A stretch of DNA of 64,000 nt from Lachancea thermotolerans CBS 6340 (taxonomy: Eukaryota; Ascomycota; Saccharomycetes; Saccharomycetales; Saccharomycetaceae): the NCBI RefSeq assembly GCF_000142805.1, contig NC_013081.1, positions 310,001 to 374,000 on the forward strand, given 5' to 3'. Below the pieces are notes generated by a model. It did not search any database, was not told the origin of the DNA, and saw only the letters and a program-made list of their open reading frames with translations. Of this stretch, positions 43,271 to 53,597 are shown piece by piece. Numbering within the stretch: the stretch's first letter is position 1; each line of letters opens with the position of its first letter. The position numbers and the translations under genes are program-made.

Positions 43271-45511
43271 ATGACTCAAACAGCCCAGAACTTGTTAGTA
43301 CATAGGGCTCGCTTTGTGGACTACAATGGTGCCAACATAACTGCCCTTTCTTTCTCGCACGGCTCGAGACTGGACAAGAGAACTCCGTCAGACCTAAGGC
43401 TGGCGCTAGGCAGGTCCAACGGAGACATTGAAATTTGGAACCCCCGTAATGGATGGTGCCAAGAACTCGTCATCCAAGGTGGCGAAGGACGTACGATAGA
43501 AGGACTTGTGTGGAGTAACATTTCTGGGGAGCCGTTGCGGTTATTTTCTATTGGTGGCTCGACTGTCGTCACTGAATGGAACTTGGAAACAGGACTACCG
43601 CTCAAAAACTATGACTGCAATGCCGGTGTGATCTGGTCAATGGCGATGAATGAATCTCAGAACAAGCTAGCTGTCGGCTGCGATAACGGATGCGTAGTGG
43701 TTATCGACATCTCCGGTGGGTCCGGCGTAATGGAACATGAAGCCGTGCTTCAGAGGCAAGACTCAAGGATACTGTCGGTTGCTTGGAGAATGGACGAGCA
43801 TGTTATTGGTGGCTGTGCTGATGGAAGAATAAGAGTGTGGAGCGCACTGAAAGGAGCGGAAATGAGAGGTAGAATTTTGCAAACAATGAAGGTCGACAAA
43901 TCGAAGAAGGAATCAACTTTGGTTTGGTGCGTCACCTACTTGCCCAAAATTGACCAGATTGTTTCAGGAGACTCCACAGGTTCTGTTAAGTTTTGGGATT
44001 TCCAATACTCCACTTTGGCGCAGTCTTTCAAAGTTCATGATGCCGATGTTCTATGCCTAACAGCAGACGAGACGAACACCAAGGTATTTAGTGCAGGTAT
44101 CGACCGCAAAATCTACAACTTCTCGTTAGCACCATCGAGCTCAAACAAGAAAGCCGCTCGCTGGGTGGTTTCGTCCAATAGGCTGTTGCATTCGAACGAT
44201 GTGAGGACTATGGCTTCATACCAATCGAAAGGTGCAGACTTTTTAGTGTCTGGCGGTGTTGAGAAGAGCTTAGTCATTAGCTCAATGGGCTCCTTTTCCG
44301 AGGGAAGCTACCGTAAGATCCCGTTTGTTGTACCATTTCACAAAAATGTTTTGGTAAATCAGCAGCAGAGACTTTGTGTGATGTGGCAACAATCTACAGT
44401 TAAAATATGGGCCATGGGCGATGAGGCTGATAGCTCCAATAACTACAAGCTTGTATGCAAGCTCTCATTAAAAGACGAGCAGAATATTTCAACGTGCGCT
44501 TTGTCTCCTGATGGCCAGGTCTTAATCGTGGGCAGGGCAACTACTACAAAGATGTTCCACCTGTTGCCAAGCAACGACAAGTTGAAGGTTACAAAGCTGG
44601 ATAACGACTTTTTACTAAAGAACGGCACGAGCCATGTTAAATTTGTTGACAACTCAAGAATAGTGATAGTTTCTCCCAGAAACGACTTCCTGCTATTGAA
44701 CCTAGAAGACGAAGACTCCGATGAAAAACCTGTGAAGATTGAACTGCCGGATCTGAAAGAAACTAACACTGGAATAAAGCTACCTCACATCAACTCCATC
44801 AATCATCTAGATGTCCGCGGCTCGTTTGCGGTCATATCTCGAATTTGTGGTGCTGTAGATCTGGTAAACCTAGAGAGCACTTCGGCAGTTCCGGTAGCTC
44901 GCTTAATGAACCTTATTACCGCTATCCACATTAGCACTAGAAGAACCATTGCTCTAACAACCGCAGATAACAAGGTGCTTGAGTTTCTCCTACACGAGGA
45001 AGATGGTGTCAACGTTGGCACCATTTCTCCTTGGTGCAAGAAAAATAAAGACTACCTGCCAAAGGAGTTTGAACAGCAAAAGGATAAGTGCTTAGGAATT
45101 TTCAGCGGCTCTCCTGATGATGACTCTATTTGGTTTTGGAGTTCCAATTACCTCGCTCGTTTCGATATGTCTCAAGACTTACCTCTAAACACTAGAAAGA
45201 GACCAAGAAAGCACAAAATCGATGAAAATACGGTCACTGACAAAAGCACCTTCATAGATGAAGGTGAAGAAGAGGATGACGAAGATGAGGATCTTATGGA
45301 CGAGACTTCTGACCTTTTGAAGAGCGACCTGGGGAAGGAGGATAGCACCAATAGGGTCGCCAAAAACAACAAACCCTTTTTCATCACTGACAAATACAGA
45401 TCGTTGTTATTTGCTGATTTGCTCGCTAGAGATCAAATAGTTGTGGTTGAAAGGCCATCTTCGACCAGCTCTTCAGCAGCTGCCTTTGATTTACCGAAGA
45501 TTGTATTTTGA
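43271..45511 (+). CDS. UTP4: Utp4, t-UTP subunit of the small-subunit processome
   Basis: A 746-residue WD40 protein (S. cerevisiae Utp4, YDR324C, 776 aa). The N terminus MTQTAQNLLVHRARFVDYNG matches the family. Propeller blades include LALGRSNGDIEIWNPRNGW, LFSIGGSTVVTEWNLETGLP and VSGDSTGSVKFWDFQYSTL. A highly acidic segment (EGEEEDDEDEDLMDETSD) precedes the conserved C-terminal block FFITDKYRSLLFADLLARDQ and ends in PKIVF. Utp4 works in the nucleolus in 18S rRNA processing and couples to rDNA transcription. The frame extends upstream to TTG, but the ATG at 43271 fits best. Confidence 0.95.
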   Translation: MTQTAQNLLVHRARFVDYNGANITALSFSHGSRLDKRTPSDLRLALGRSNGDIEIWNPRNGWCQELVIQGGEGRTIEGLVWSNISGEPLRLFSIGGSTVVTEWNLETGLPLKNYDCNAGVIWSMAMNESQNKLAVGCDNGCVVVIDISGGSGVMEHEAVLQRQDSRILSVAWRMDEHVIGGCADGRIRVWSALKGAEMRGRILQTMKVDKSKKESTLVWCVTYLPKIDQIVSGDSTGSVKFWDFQYSTLAQSFKVHDADVLCLTADETNTKVFSAGIDRKIYNFSLAPSSSNKKAARWVVSSNRLLHSNDVRTMASYQSKGADFLVSGGVEKSLVISSMGSFSEGSYRKIPFVVPFHKNVLVNQQQRLCVMWQQSTVKIWAMGDEADSSNNYKLVCKLSLKDEQNISTCALSPDGQVLIVGRATTTKMFHLLPSNDKLKVTKLDNDFLLKNGTSHVKFVDNSRIVIVSPRNDFLLLNLEDEDSDEKPVKIELPDLKETNTGIKLPHINSINHLDVRGSFAVISRICGAVDLVNLESTSAVPVARLMNLITAIHISTRRTIALTTADNKVLEFLLHEEDGVNVGTISPWCKKNKDYLPKEFEQQKDKCLGIFSGSPDDDSIWFWSSNYLARFDMSQDLPLNTRKRPRKHKIDENTVTDKSTFIDEGEEEDDEDEDLMDETSDLLKSDLGKEDSTNRVAKNNKPFFITDKYRSLLFADLLARDQIVVVERPSSTSSSAAAFDLPKIVF

Positions 45512-45550
45512 ACGAAGTGGGTTATTTAGTGTAACATAATTAATGCATAT

Positions 45551-47152
45551 TTACAAGGTCCGATTATGTTGGCCAGCGCCTGTCTTTCCAGCAACTTTTA
45601 TACCCACAAAAGATAGAATCGAACTCATCGCGAAGACTTTGTCAAACCAAACCTCGATAACTATATCAGGAACCCCAAACTCCTCACCCAGCATTTGATT
45701 AAGGCGAGAAGCAACATCAAGAGGAAGGTTAGAGCGTATCATCAATATGGTCGCGAGGATGTAGACGCCAGTAAGCTCAGAAACAAGTAAATTTTTGATT
45801 ACTGAAGGGCGTTGCTTGTACTCGTACCGTGGTTTGCTCGATGTTGGCAAAACGTTAGTGGAAGAGTCTCTTTGCATAGTTTTTAGCGCCAGAATTTGAA
45901 GCCGAGTGGGTAGTAAGGTAGTGAGATATGATATTGTTGTTGTTACTGTAGAAACAGAACACGCGAACAATGACACCGACAGCACTAGAGATATTTGCTT
46001 GGCAAGTGATTCTTTGCCTTGCTGGTCTTTGAACCTAAAGAGAAAAAAGCTGAGCACGTTGGCTACCGTTACGGCCAGGGGATCACTGGAGCTACTCCCA
46101 CCTTCGGAATACCCCAGGCGCTCATAACTATGATCGAACGGATAATGGAAAGAGTGCCAAGCTAGAACAGGAATTTTCCAAAAAAACGTATTGAGTAGCT
46201 TGTAAACACAGTATACCAAAAATCCAAGCTGAGAGTATTTCTTCAAATCACGAACATGCTTGGACTCTTTGGTGCGAGGCTCAAGCCTTGCGAGTTCCAA
46301 CTGAAATTTGGCAATTTCTTCAATATGTCTTTGCCTTAAAACTGGATTTGCTCCATTAGGCTGAGAATTGATACTTTTCAATGTGTCTAAGCCTTCTTGT
46401 ATCCGACGCTCGCATTCTCCTTTTTGCTCTCTCAAGACGACGTCGTCCATCCAAGCGACAGGAATTCTCTCTGAGAAACTTGAATCGGGTTTTCTGCGCT
46501 TGTAACGTATGAGCTGAAAGACATAGTATGGCGTTGAAACCGAGGCAACCCCAGACAAAAAAGCCATGACGCTTACACCCATGATGGACAGCTTAGTGAG
46601 CATGTTAGTGGAATAAAAGAAGGGGCCCCATCCAAAAAAATTCAGAGTAAAAACCCATCCAAGGATAAGCCCACTAGCTACCAATGCCAGGTAGTCCACC
46701 TTTATCTTGTCTCCGTAAAACTTGTCCAGCACTGAAAGAAGAATTAAGTACGGCTGCACTAAAATAAGGTTTAGCGCCAGGCCTACAGACGTGATAAGCC
46801 ATGATATAGTTACCAAATTTGACTGGGCTGATACTTCGTCATTGACAGCCATAATTTGGCAAAGTGTCATCTCCATAGCTATCAAGCACAACGCAAAAGT
46901 CGAGGAGAACAGTACGCGCACTCCTTTCATCGCTTTTTTGGAAGAAAGCGCAAATTGGCTATGGAATTTTGATAGGAAACCATCCGTTTGCGCTTCCAAC
47001 AAATTGAGATCCAGTCCACCGACCCTTGAGGCCGCAGAGTCCAGATCAAAGATATGCTGGACTTTATACCAAAGAACGCGATTGGAAGCTTTGAACGCCA
47101 CAAAAAATGAGCCACTCAGAAGAATAAACAGAAGCACATCACTCGTTAACAT
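45551..47152 (-). CDS. YHR078W-like multi-pass membrane protein of unknown function
   Basis: A 533-residue integral membrane protein, orthologous by position and size to S. cerevisiae YHR078W (552 aa), whose function is not established. Visible hydrophobic segments include LLFILLSGSFFVAF near the N terminus, VLFSSTFALCLIAMEMTLC, TISWLITSVGLALNLILVQP, LVASGLILGWVFTLNFFGW, SIMGVSVMAFLSGVASVS, ISLVLSVSLFACSVSTVTT and GVYILATILMI. A central cytosolic-looking coiled segment contains RRKPDSSFSERIPVAWMDDV. This nine-helix-like layout resembles the GPHR/GTG family of Golgi pH regulators, but that is only a suggestion. The longer frame begins at TTG, so the ATG at 47152 is used. Confidence 0.85.
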   Translation of the reverse strand: MLTSDVLLFILLSGSFFVAFKASNRVLWYKVQHIFDLDSAASRVGGLDLNLLEAQTDGFLSKFHSQFALSSKKAMKGVRVLFSSTFALCLIAMEMTLCQIMAVNDEVSAQSNLVTISWLITSVGLALNLILVQPYLILLSVLDKFYGDKIKVDYLALVASGLILGWVFTLNFFGWGPFFYSTNMLTKLSIMGVSVMAFLSGVASVSTPYYVFQLIRYKRRKPDSSFSERIPVAWMDDVVLREQKGECERRIQEGLDTLKSINSQPNGANPVLRQRHIEEIAKFQLELARLEPRTKESKHVRDLKKYSQLGFLVYCVYKLLNTFFWKIPVLAWHSFHYPFDHSYERLGYSEGGSSSSDPLAVTVANVLSFFLFRFKDQQGKESLAKQISLVLSVSLFACSVSTVTTTISYLTTLLPTRLQILALKTMQRDSSTNVLPTSSKPRYEYKQRPSVIKNLLVSELTGVYILATILMIRSNLPLDVASRLNQMLGEEFGVPDIVIEVWFDKVFAMSSILSFVGIKVAGKTGAGQHNRTL

Positions 47153-47295
47153 CTCAATAGCAGCATCTATTCCCGTTTCTTGATTCCTTATTTTGACCAA
47201 GAATTGATTTTCTATTTATTAAAAAACCTTATTCATCTATACATGTAGGGTATATTCAACAGACGAGCTACGACTGAATACCCATCAGGGTTGAT

Positions 47296-48855
47296 ATGAA
47301 TGCAGTTGATGGCCCCGGATATTTAGATGAACCTCAAAAGTCGGGATCTGAGTTAAACTGTCCTGTTTGCGCACAAACACTCCATGACCTTGCTAAGCTT
47401 AACGAACATCTCGATAGAATACATGGTTTTGGCGAAGTTTCAAATGAAGACGCTGACAGTGTGAACACACAGCTAACGAGGTCCCGAAACGTGGTTGAAA
47501 ATTCTTCCAAAGCCGCCAAGGCAAACAGATTTGAGCTCAAACGAGACCATTGGATCAAGCCAGTTATGGGTAAAAGCAGATGTCGAACTTGCAGTAAAAG
47601 TCTTACCCAAGCCCGCCAGGCGATCAACTGTAGGCGGTGCGGCGAAGTGTATTGCAAGAATCATTGCAACCTTATCATCAAACTGAACAGTAATGCAGAA
47701 TACAATCCGCTCACTGGCGAATGGTGTAAGTGTTGCATTAACTGTTTCGGAAATAGAGCTGGGTACAATGAGTTTGGAGCGGTTTGTAATAAGACTTCTA
47801 TGTTCAAGGAGCTGCGGGGCAGCAAAGTCGAAGACAAACAACTACGCAAGCTTCAGCTAGAAAACAGGTTTATTAGACTTGCAAATGGAATCCAGCAAAT
47901 AAACAACCAATCTTCAAAGTCTATGCTAGCGTCGATTCGAAAATACACCGAAATTAACAAGCTTGAACGATCGGTAGTACCGTGGACACCAGATGAGGCG
48001 GCTTTCGCATGTAGTCTTTGCTCAAAACCTTTCACCTTAGCGCTAAGAAAACATCATTGTAGGTTGTGCGGGAAAGTTGTGTGCAATGAGAGTCAGACGA
48101 ACTGCTCGAATCAGTTGCCGTTAATGAGTTTGATTAGAGCGGCATCTGATCTCCCTATAAGCACAGAATTCGTAGACAATAATGCCGAAGACGTCCAGAT
48201 AAGAATTTGTTCAGCTTGTGTCAGGATACTATTCATAAAGCGCAAATTTACAAGAGAGCTTTCGTTACCCGAGCCCTCAATTTTACGCATTTATGAGAAC
48301 ATGCGCACTACTGCTGATGTTATTTTGTCAATTTTGCCCCAGGTCCTGAATCAGGCTGAAGAATTTAGCGCTACACCGAACGCTCCCGACGTTGCGCTTC
48401 TTACAAAAATGAGACGCAAGCTTTTAGACTCTTTTGCTTTGTATGATAGACTCACAAAGCAAATGCTCAAGATAAAACCCAAAAATCCAGCTGAAGAGAG
48501 GATTCAAAGGGCAATAGTTTTTAGAGCATCAATGCTTATCCAAGAACACATGCTGCCGTTGAGATCCTTAACTAATGCGGCCAGCACTCAAAACTCTTCA
48601 CACGAGACTACGCCAGAGTCTGAAAGAAGTATGAATCAAGGTTACGGCAATAACTTGAGTATCAAAGAGGTGAAAGAGTACAGGGATCAGCTCATGGTTT
48701 TAAAAGAGCAAAAGTTTCTAGTGGAAAACATGATAGCATCAGCAAGTAAGCAGCGAAAGTTTGACGAAGCAGAGACGTTGAGTGGAAACTTGAGAGAACT
48801 CAATGAACAAGTGGAAATGATTGCAAGGGCGCTTGGAGAGGAAGGATTCAGCTGA
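47296..48855 (+). CDS. PEP7: Pep7/Vac1, FYVE-domain endosomal tethering factor
   Basis: A 519-residue protein (S. cerevisiae Pep7/Vac1, YDR323C, 515 aa). It starts with a C2H2 finger (CPVCAQTLHDLAKLNEHLDR then H), followed by a first FYVE-like zinc finger (CRTCSKSLTQARQAINCRRC). The second, canonical one contains RKHHCRLCGKVVC, the phosphatidylinositol-3-phosphate-binding motif. The C-terminal half is helical with coiled coil (EVKEYRDQLMVLKEQKFLVE). Pep7 links PI3P and Vps21 with Pep12/Vps45 in Golgi-to-endosome vesicle fusion. Confidence 0.95.
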   Translation: MNAVDGPGYLDEPQKSGSELNCPVCAQTLHDLAKLNEHLDRIHGFGEVSNEDADSVNTQLTRSRNVVENSSKAAKANRFELKRDHWIKPVMGKSRCRTCSKSLTQARQAINCRRCGEVYCKNHCNLIIKLNSNAEYNPLTGEWCKCCINCFGNRAGYNEFGAVCNKTSMFKELRGSKVEDKQLRKLQLENRFIRLANGIQQINNQSSKSMLASIRKYTEINKLERSVVPWTPDEAAFACSLCSKPFTLALRKHHCRLCGKVVCNESQTNCSNQLPLMSLIRAASDLPISTEFVDNNAEDVQIRICSACVRILFIKRKFTRELSLPEPSILRIYENMRTTADVILSILPQVLNQAEEFSATPNAPDVALLTKMRRKLLDSFALYDRLTKQMLKIKPKNPAEERIQRAIVFRASMLIQEHMLPLRSLTNAASTQNSSHETTPESERSMNQGYGNNLSIKEVKEYRDQLMVLKEQKFLVENMIASASKQRKFDEAETLSGNLRELNEQVEMIARALGEEGFS

Positions 48856-49014
48856 CCTTTATGTAATTCATTCCACTCAGGATACGGTCATGTGCGACGA
48901 ACATAACGATTGAACAAGTTGAAGTTCTTAAAATTTCAAAGTATGCCTACTAACTGAAGGAAAGGCAGTTGAAGCTAATCTTAACGCACCGTAGAACAGA
49001 TCAGCGAGTCGAGC

Positions 49015-52000
49015 ATGAATGTAAGTGAACCCCATTATCTTTTAATATACCACCCGAATCTTAGTGTACTAAACATACGGTTTCACCTAGAATGAAAGGC
49101 AATTAGAGCTTTTTAATTTGAATAGTAAAGCCTGGGCAGGTGAAAGCCCCCTTTTTGAGGGTGGCAAGAAACTGGATTCGAGTCTCAAGAAGAACACAGC
49201 TTTTATTAGAAAGCTGAAACTTGGAATATCTAAAGATTCCAAACAAAACTTCCTTAAGGACATCAGAGAACTTTCTCTTGAAAAGTATCTTTCTGAACTT
49301 GTTAGCACGTCTAGCGAGGGACTGAGCAAGGTTTCTGGAAAGGCAGAGGATGTGGACGCTGCAGTTGAAGTTATGAGCGCTCTTCACCAGCGCTTCAGCT
49401 GCAAATTCACACCCGTTTTGATGGAGTCGTTCCTCAACAACTTTTCGTTAACTCAGTCAAGTCACGAATCCGAAAAGGAAGAACTTGCTAGGATCTTAAG
49501 ACTTAGATCTCATGTCAGGATTTTTACTGAGCTTTATCTTGTGGGCTTGTTTCGGAATACTGATTATTTGAACAAAGAGAACGTACCGGCTTTCATTGCC
49601 AAAAAGCTTTCAAAAAAAGAGCCTATTATCTTCACTATTTTGAAAGAAGTTTTAAACTATCGATTCAGGACTGGGTTGACTACTACCATTGCTACTAGTT
49701 TCATCACAAAGTTTCCCATCCTTTTCGAAGGAAATGCATTCAATGAGGAGCTCGAACTTGAATCGGGGACCAGAAAGCTTTTGCAGTCTCTCATTAAGGT
49801 CTATACAGAAGCTTGTATCGGACAAGCAGTAGAACTCAACAAAACGCTCAATAAGCTGAAAAGGGAGCATTCAAAGGCGCAAATTCGCACTGGCAAAAAT
49901 ACAGATGAGTACATCGAAGAGTATAATGATTTATTGCCCGTTTTTGAAAGGTTTGAGGGTGCTGTTAACGTTTTAACAGATGCATTGCAAATAGAAGCAC
50001 CAAAGCTTGATAAAGGTATTGATTCTGAGGCTAATACCACGGGACCTGCATCCATTATCACCAATCAGCTCAAACCAAATTCAGAAAAGGTTTGGGAGAA
50101 CGAAGAGGTTAGAAAGTTCTATGAGGTTTTGCCAGATCTTTCCAGCGTTCATCATGACATAGAAGATCGAGACGCTCCAGATTCAACCAAGCTCAGCGAC
50201 TTTTTCGCGGGGCTTGAATTTGCAGACACCAGGGAAGCTATTGACGAGCTCTCGGTTAAGTATTGGTCCGACTCACTTAACAAAAAGGCCACAAGAAGAA
50301 GACTTCTTAAATTCTTCATAGAGACCCAAGATTGGAGTAAATTGAGAATCTACGCTCGTTTCATCGCATCCAACGCAGAATACCTATCTGACACTAAAGA
50401 TGAGCTGATAGAATATCTTGATAATGGGTTCAGAAGCCAATTGCGTTCCAATAGGATAAACGTCAAAAATATCATTTTCTTCAGTGAGCTGGTAAAATTT
50501 ATGCTCATTCCTTCATATCTCGTCTTTCACAAAATCAGGACCTTAGCAATGAACATCCAAGTCCCCAATAACATTGAAATTTTGACCATTCTATTTGAAA
50601 ATTTTGGTAAATTCTTGATCAACCACCCAACGTACAAGGATCAAATGGAGAAGATGGTTGATCTTATCCAACAAAAGCGCAAGGATCATGATCTTACTGT
50701 TAGCAACAAATGCGCCCTTGACAACCTCATCGTTTTGATATATCCTCCTTCTTTGAGTAAACTTAACTCCGCTGTGAAGGAGCTGAATCCAGAGCAACAG
50801 TTCTATCAAATAATAATTCGAAGAGAGCTGCATACAATTTCCGCAGAGAAAACCGTTAAGCTGCTGAGGAAGGCACACTGGAAGGACGAAAAAATCTACA
50901 AAACTATGTTTTCATTGTTTACAAAGCCAGAGAAGGTAAGCTACCAGTCCCTAGATGTTCTGTCCAGTGTTTTGTGTGGTCTATATCCCTACTACCGCAA
51001 CTTTGTAATAGAGGTTATTGATACACTCTTGGAAAAAATTGAGCGCGGCCTAGAGATAAGCGAGTTCAACTTGAATATGGTAAGAATGGCCCAAATAAAA
51101 TATCTGACTTCGCTGTTCAACAAAAAGCTAGTTCGCCTTGAAGTTCTCATTGAAATCTTTTGCAAAATAATGAAGTTCGGCTATCCAGGCGGGCGGCCGA
51201 ATCCATATTTTTTAAATGAGTTTGACCTTCCAGACAATTATTTCCGCGTACAGCTCATTACAACATCTTTACTTTCTATTGAAGAGCTGCCTGCAAGCAA
51301 GTCGGACAAAATGTTGTTATTCATGAGGCTTTTTGAGTTTTACACCTTTGTCAAAGAGCAACCATTGCCCAGGGAAACGCAATTTAAAGTTTCAAGTGCC
51401 TTTCAAAAATTAACTAGCACTGATAATTTCAAGAGGTCTTGTGACGTTGCAGAAAGTGCCAAAGAGTTAGCGAATGCTCTGAACATCCCACAAGCCACTT
51501 CCTTGGGTTCCTCACCACACCAACAAACAAAAAAGGAGGGAGCTTACGAGGAGGGCGAGGAAGATGACGATGACGACGACGAAGACGATGACGCCGAGAT
51601 CGAGGAGGAGGTTGACAATGAAGAGGACGATGACGAAGAAGATGAAGACGATGATACGGAAGAGGGGAGAGAGCCTGTGAAAATAATTCAAGAAGATGAG
51701 GAAGGAAACCTGGCAGCATTAGATTCATCTGATGAAAGTGCCAGCAGCGACGATTCCGATGACTCAGGTACTTCTAGCAATAGCGATTCTGATGAAGAGG
51801 ATGGGGATGACGATGAAGATGATGAAGACGACGAAGACGATGAAGATGATGATTCAATAGATTTAGATGGAGAACTTGAGAGAAAAAGAATACATGAAGA
51901 ACATCTGAATAGGCTCAGAACTGAGGAAGAGCTGCGCGCAGAAGAGGAGCTTGAAAAACAGTTTCAACAACTCATGCAAGAATCAATGGAAAGTCGAAAA

Positions 52001-52291
52001 AACGAGAAAGTCTCCGGAAATAGCATCCCCATTATTTCTGCGGGTTACAGCACTTCATTGGGTAAGGAATCAGGAGGCGAGGCGTTAAGGGCGTTGAATA
52101 AAAGCCACGATGGAAAATCAAAAAAGGTCGCCTTCACATTTTTAACAAAATCTGGAAAAAAGACCCAGGCTAAAACACTTGGCTTACCCCGGAACGTCAA
52201 ATTTGTATCTGGGGTCTTAGAAGAAGAACAAAAGCTCAAGGCTGAGCGTGAAAAAATAAAGAACATTGTACTAAATCAGAAATTTGACTAA
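49015..52291 (+). CDS. NMD2: Nmd2/Upf2, nonsense-mediated decay factor (two exons)
   Basis: The coding sequence is join(49015..49020, 49091..52291), 1068 residues (S. cerevisiae Nmd2, YHR077C, 1089 aa, also with an intron just after its start). The spliced N terminus MNNERQLELFNLNSKAWAG aligns with S. cerevisiae MDDGRKKELHDLNTRAWNG. Without splicing, exon 2 has no ATG start in frame near this end. Three MIF4G-type helical domains follow. A long Asp/Glu tract (about 810-930) leads to the conserved C-terminal Upf1-binding segment KKVAFTFLTKSGKKTQAKTL. Nmd2 bridges Upf1 and Upf3 in cytoplasmic mRNA surveillance. Confidence 0.94.
49021..49090 (+). other. NMD2 intron (70 nt)
   Basis: The 5' site is GTAAGT, the branch candidate is TACTAAA (49067-49073, adenine 18 bases from the end), and the 3' site is CCTAG. 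Only two codons (ATG AAT) precede it. The position is conserved with the S. cerevisiae NMD2 intron. Confidence 0.88.
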
Positions 52292-52320
52292 ATATCGAAA
52301 GTTGAAGAAATGCATTTTTA

Positions 52321-53349
52321 CTAGTCGACCCTAACCACTACGACGGTAATGTCATCCTCTTTTCCACCTAAGTACTGTTTTCCGGTTAACTTTGAGATTT
52401 CCTGCGCGAAAACACTTGGGAAAGAGGAGTCCTTACTTAGGTTTACCACCTGATTCACAAATTTTTGCGTAACCTGCTGCAGGTCCGTCGCATTTGCATT
52501 GTTACCCAGGAACAGCTCCATGTCGCCAGTGGCTATGTTGTCTGTGACACCATCTGTGGCCAAGACAATAACATCATTCGACTTTAGTTGAAATTGATAT
52601 TCGTCGGCGTCGCTGGGCTTGTTCTGGATATATGAGCTACCTCTTCCGGCAGCTTCCTTCGCCAGGTCTTTTGGTATGATGGCGAGCTGGTAGGGGGCGT
52701 TGAACCCCACTGTTTGGAACTTTGTTTGGAAAACAAGCTTAGAGTCTCTGAAGACCCCGCACCAGGAGTCGCCAAGGTTGGCCAGCTCAAGCTTGCCGCT
52801 AGGAGGGAAGTGCGCAACGATTGCGGTTGTGCCGCCGGCCTTCACCTGACCCTCCTGCTTAATCTTGGAGTATGCCATATCTATAAGCTGCTTGGGCGTG
52901 AACGACCGGTTGTCCTTTGTGAGCATCGCGAACTCGCTCATCGCCGCACACAGCTCGCGGCTGATTGCACTGGAGTCATGGCCATGTTCAACCCATCCCC
53001 CAACGCCGTCTGCAACGCCCGCATACAGGTCGCTCGTGCTACGCGCGCTGAGAAAATAGTTGTCCTCGCCAGTAGGCGAGTCTACATCGAGGCCCGCGTA
53101 AAGGCTGTCACTACGATCCTTCGCCTGGTACGCTACCGCGTACTTGTAATTGAAGCCCGCAGATCCCCCACTTTGGCCCTGACCACTAGGCCCCGAGAAG
53201 AAGCTCCGGTATTGCCACCTCTTGAATCTATACGCACCTGGCCAAGCCGTTAGTACCATCGCCAACAACACCGCCAACGCAGCCCATAAACACATACTCC
53301 GGCTGGCGCTGAAACCTCGCATCCCAGCAGTCCTACTAGAAGCAAACAT
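52321..53349 (-). CDS. PTC7: Ptc7, PP2C phosphatase with facultative intron
   Basis: A PP2C-type phosphatase (S. cerevisiae Ptc7, YHR076W). Read through, the frame gives 342 residues; removing the in-frame 60-base intron at 53297-53238 gives 322. PP2C motifs are YAGVADGVGGW, GGTTAIVAHF, ANLGDSWCGVF, LATDGVTDN and GGKEDDITVVVVRVD. The spliced N terminus (MFASSRTAGMRGFSASRS then AYRFKRWQYR) is Arg/Ser-rich without acidic residues, a good mitochondrial presequence. The unspliced form inserts a hydrophobic span CLWAALAVLLAMVLTAW. In S. cerevisiae the two mRNA forms target the protein to mitochondria (coenzyme Q regulation) or the nuclear envelope, and the same design is visible here. Confidence 0.95.
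   Translation of the reverse strand: MFASSRTAGMRGFSASRSMCLWAALAVLLAMVLTAWPGAYRFKRWQYRSFFSGPSGQGQSGGSAGFNYKYAVAYQAKDRSDSLYAGLDVDSPTGEDNYFLSARSTSDLYAGVADGVGGWVEHGHDSSAISRELCAAMSEFAMLTKDNRSFTPKQLIDMAYSKIKQEGQVKAGGTTAIVAHFPPSGKLELANLGDSWCGVFRDSKLVFQTKFQTVGFNAPYQLAIIPKDLAKEAAGRGSSYIQNKPSDADEYQFQLKSNDVIVLATDGVTDNIATGDMELFLGNNANATDLQQVTQKFVNQVVNLSKDSSFPSVFAQEISKLTGKQYLGGKEDDITVVVVRVD
53238..53297 (-). other. PTC7 in-frame facultative intron (60 nt)
   Basis: On the gene strand it begins GTATGT (53297-53292), has a perfect TACTAAC (53255-53249) and ends CCAG at 53238, 12 bases from the branch adenine. Length 60 keeps the frame and there is no stop inside. A second candidate 3' site (TATAG, ending at 53228) would give 70 bases and shift the frame. 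Confidence 0.85.
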
Positions 53350-53597
53350 CGCAGCCTATATAATGTCTTCTAGACTCTTTGTGTACTTTTCAATTGATCG
53401 TGGACAAGCAAATCGGATTCTTCCAAATTTCACTGTTATGATCTCAAAAATACTCTGGCGTCGATAGTGACATCAACGATTATACCTTCTGAAAAATTTT
53501 GAAGAATTCAAGCTGTGAGAATAGAAGTCAAAATAACACAGATAGCCCCTCTAAGTTCTGAAGGATAGGAGAAGCGACTCAATTGAAACCTTTTTAA

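Noticed and set aside
53228-53232. TATAG as 3' splice site of the PTC7 intron
   Set aside because: It would give a 70-base intron and shift the PP2C frame; the CAG at 53238 keeps the frame. It could still be used unproductively.
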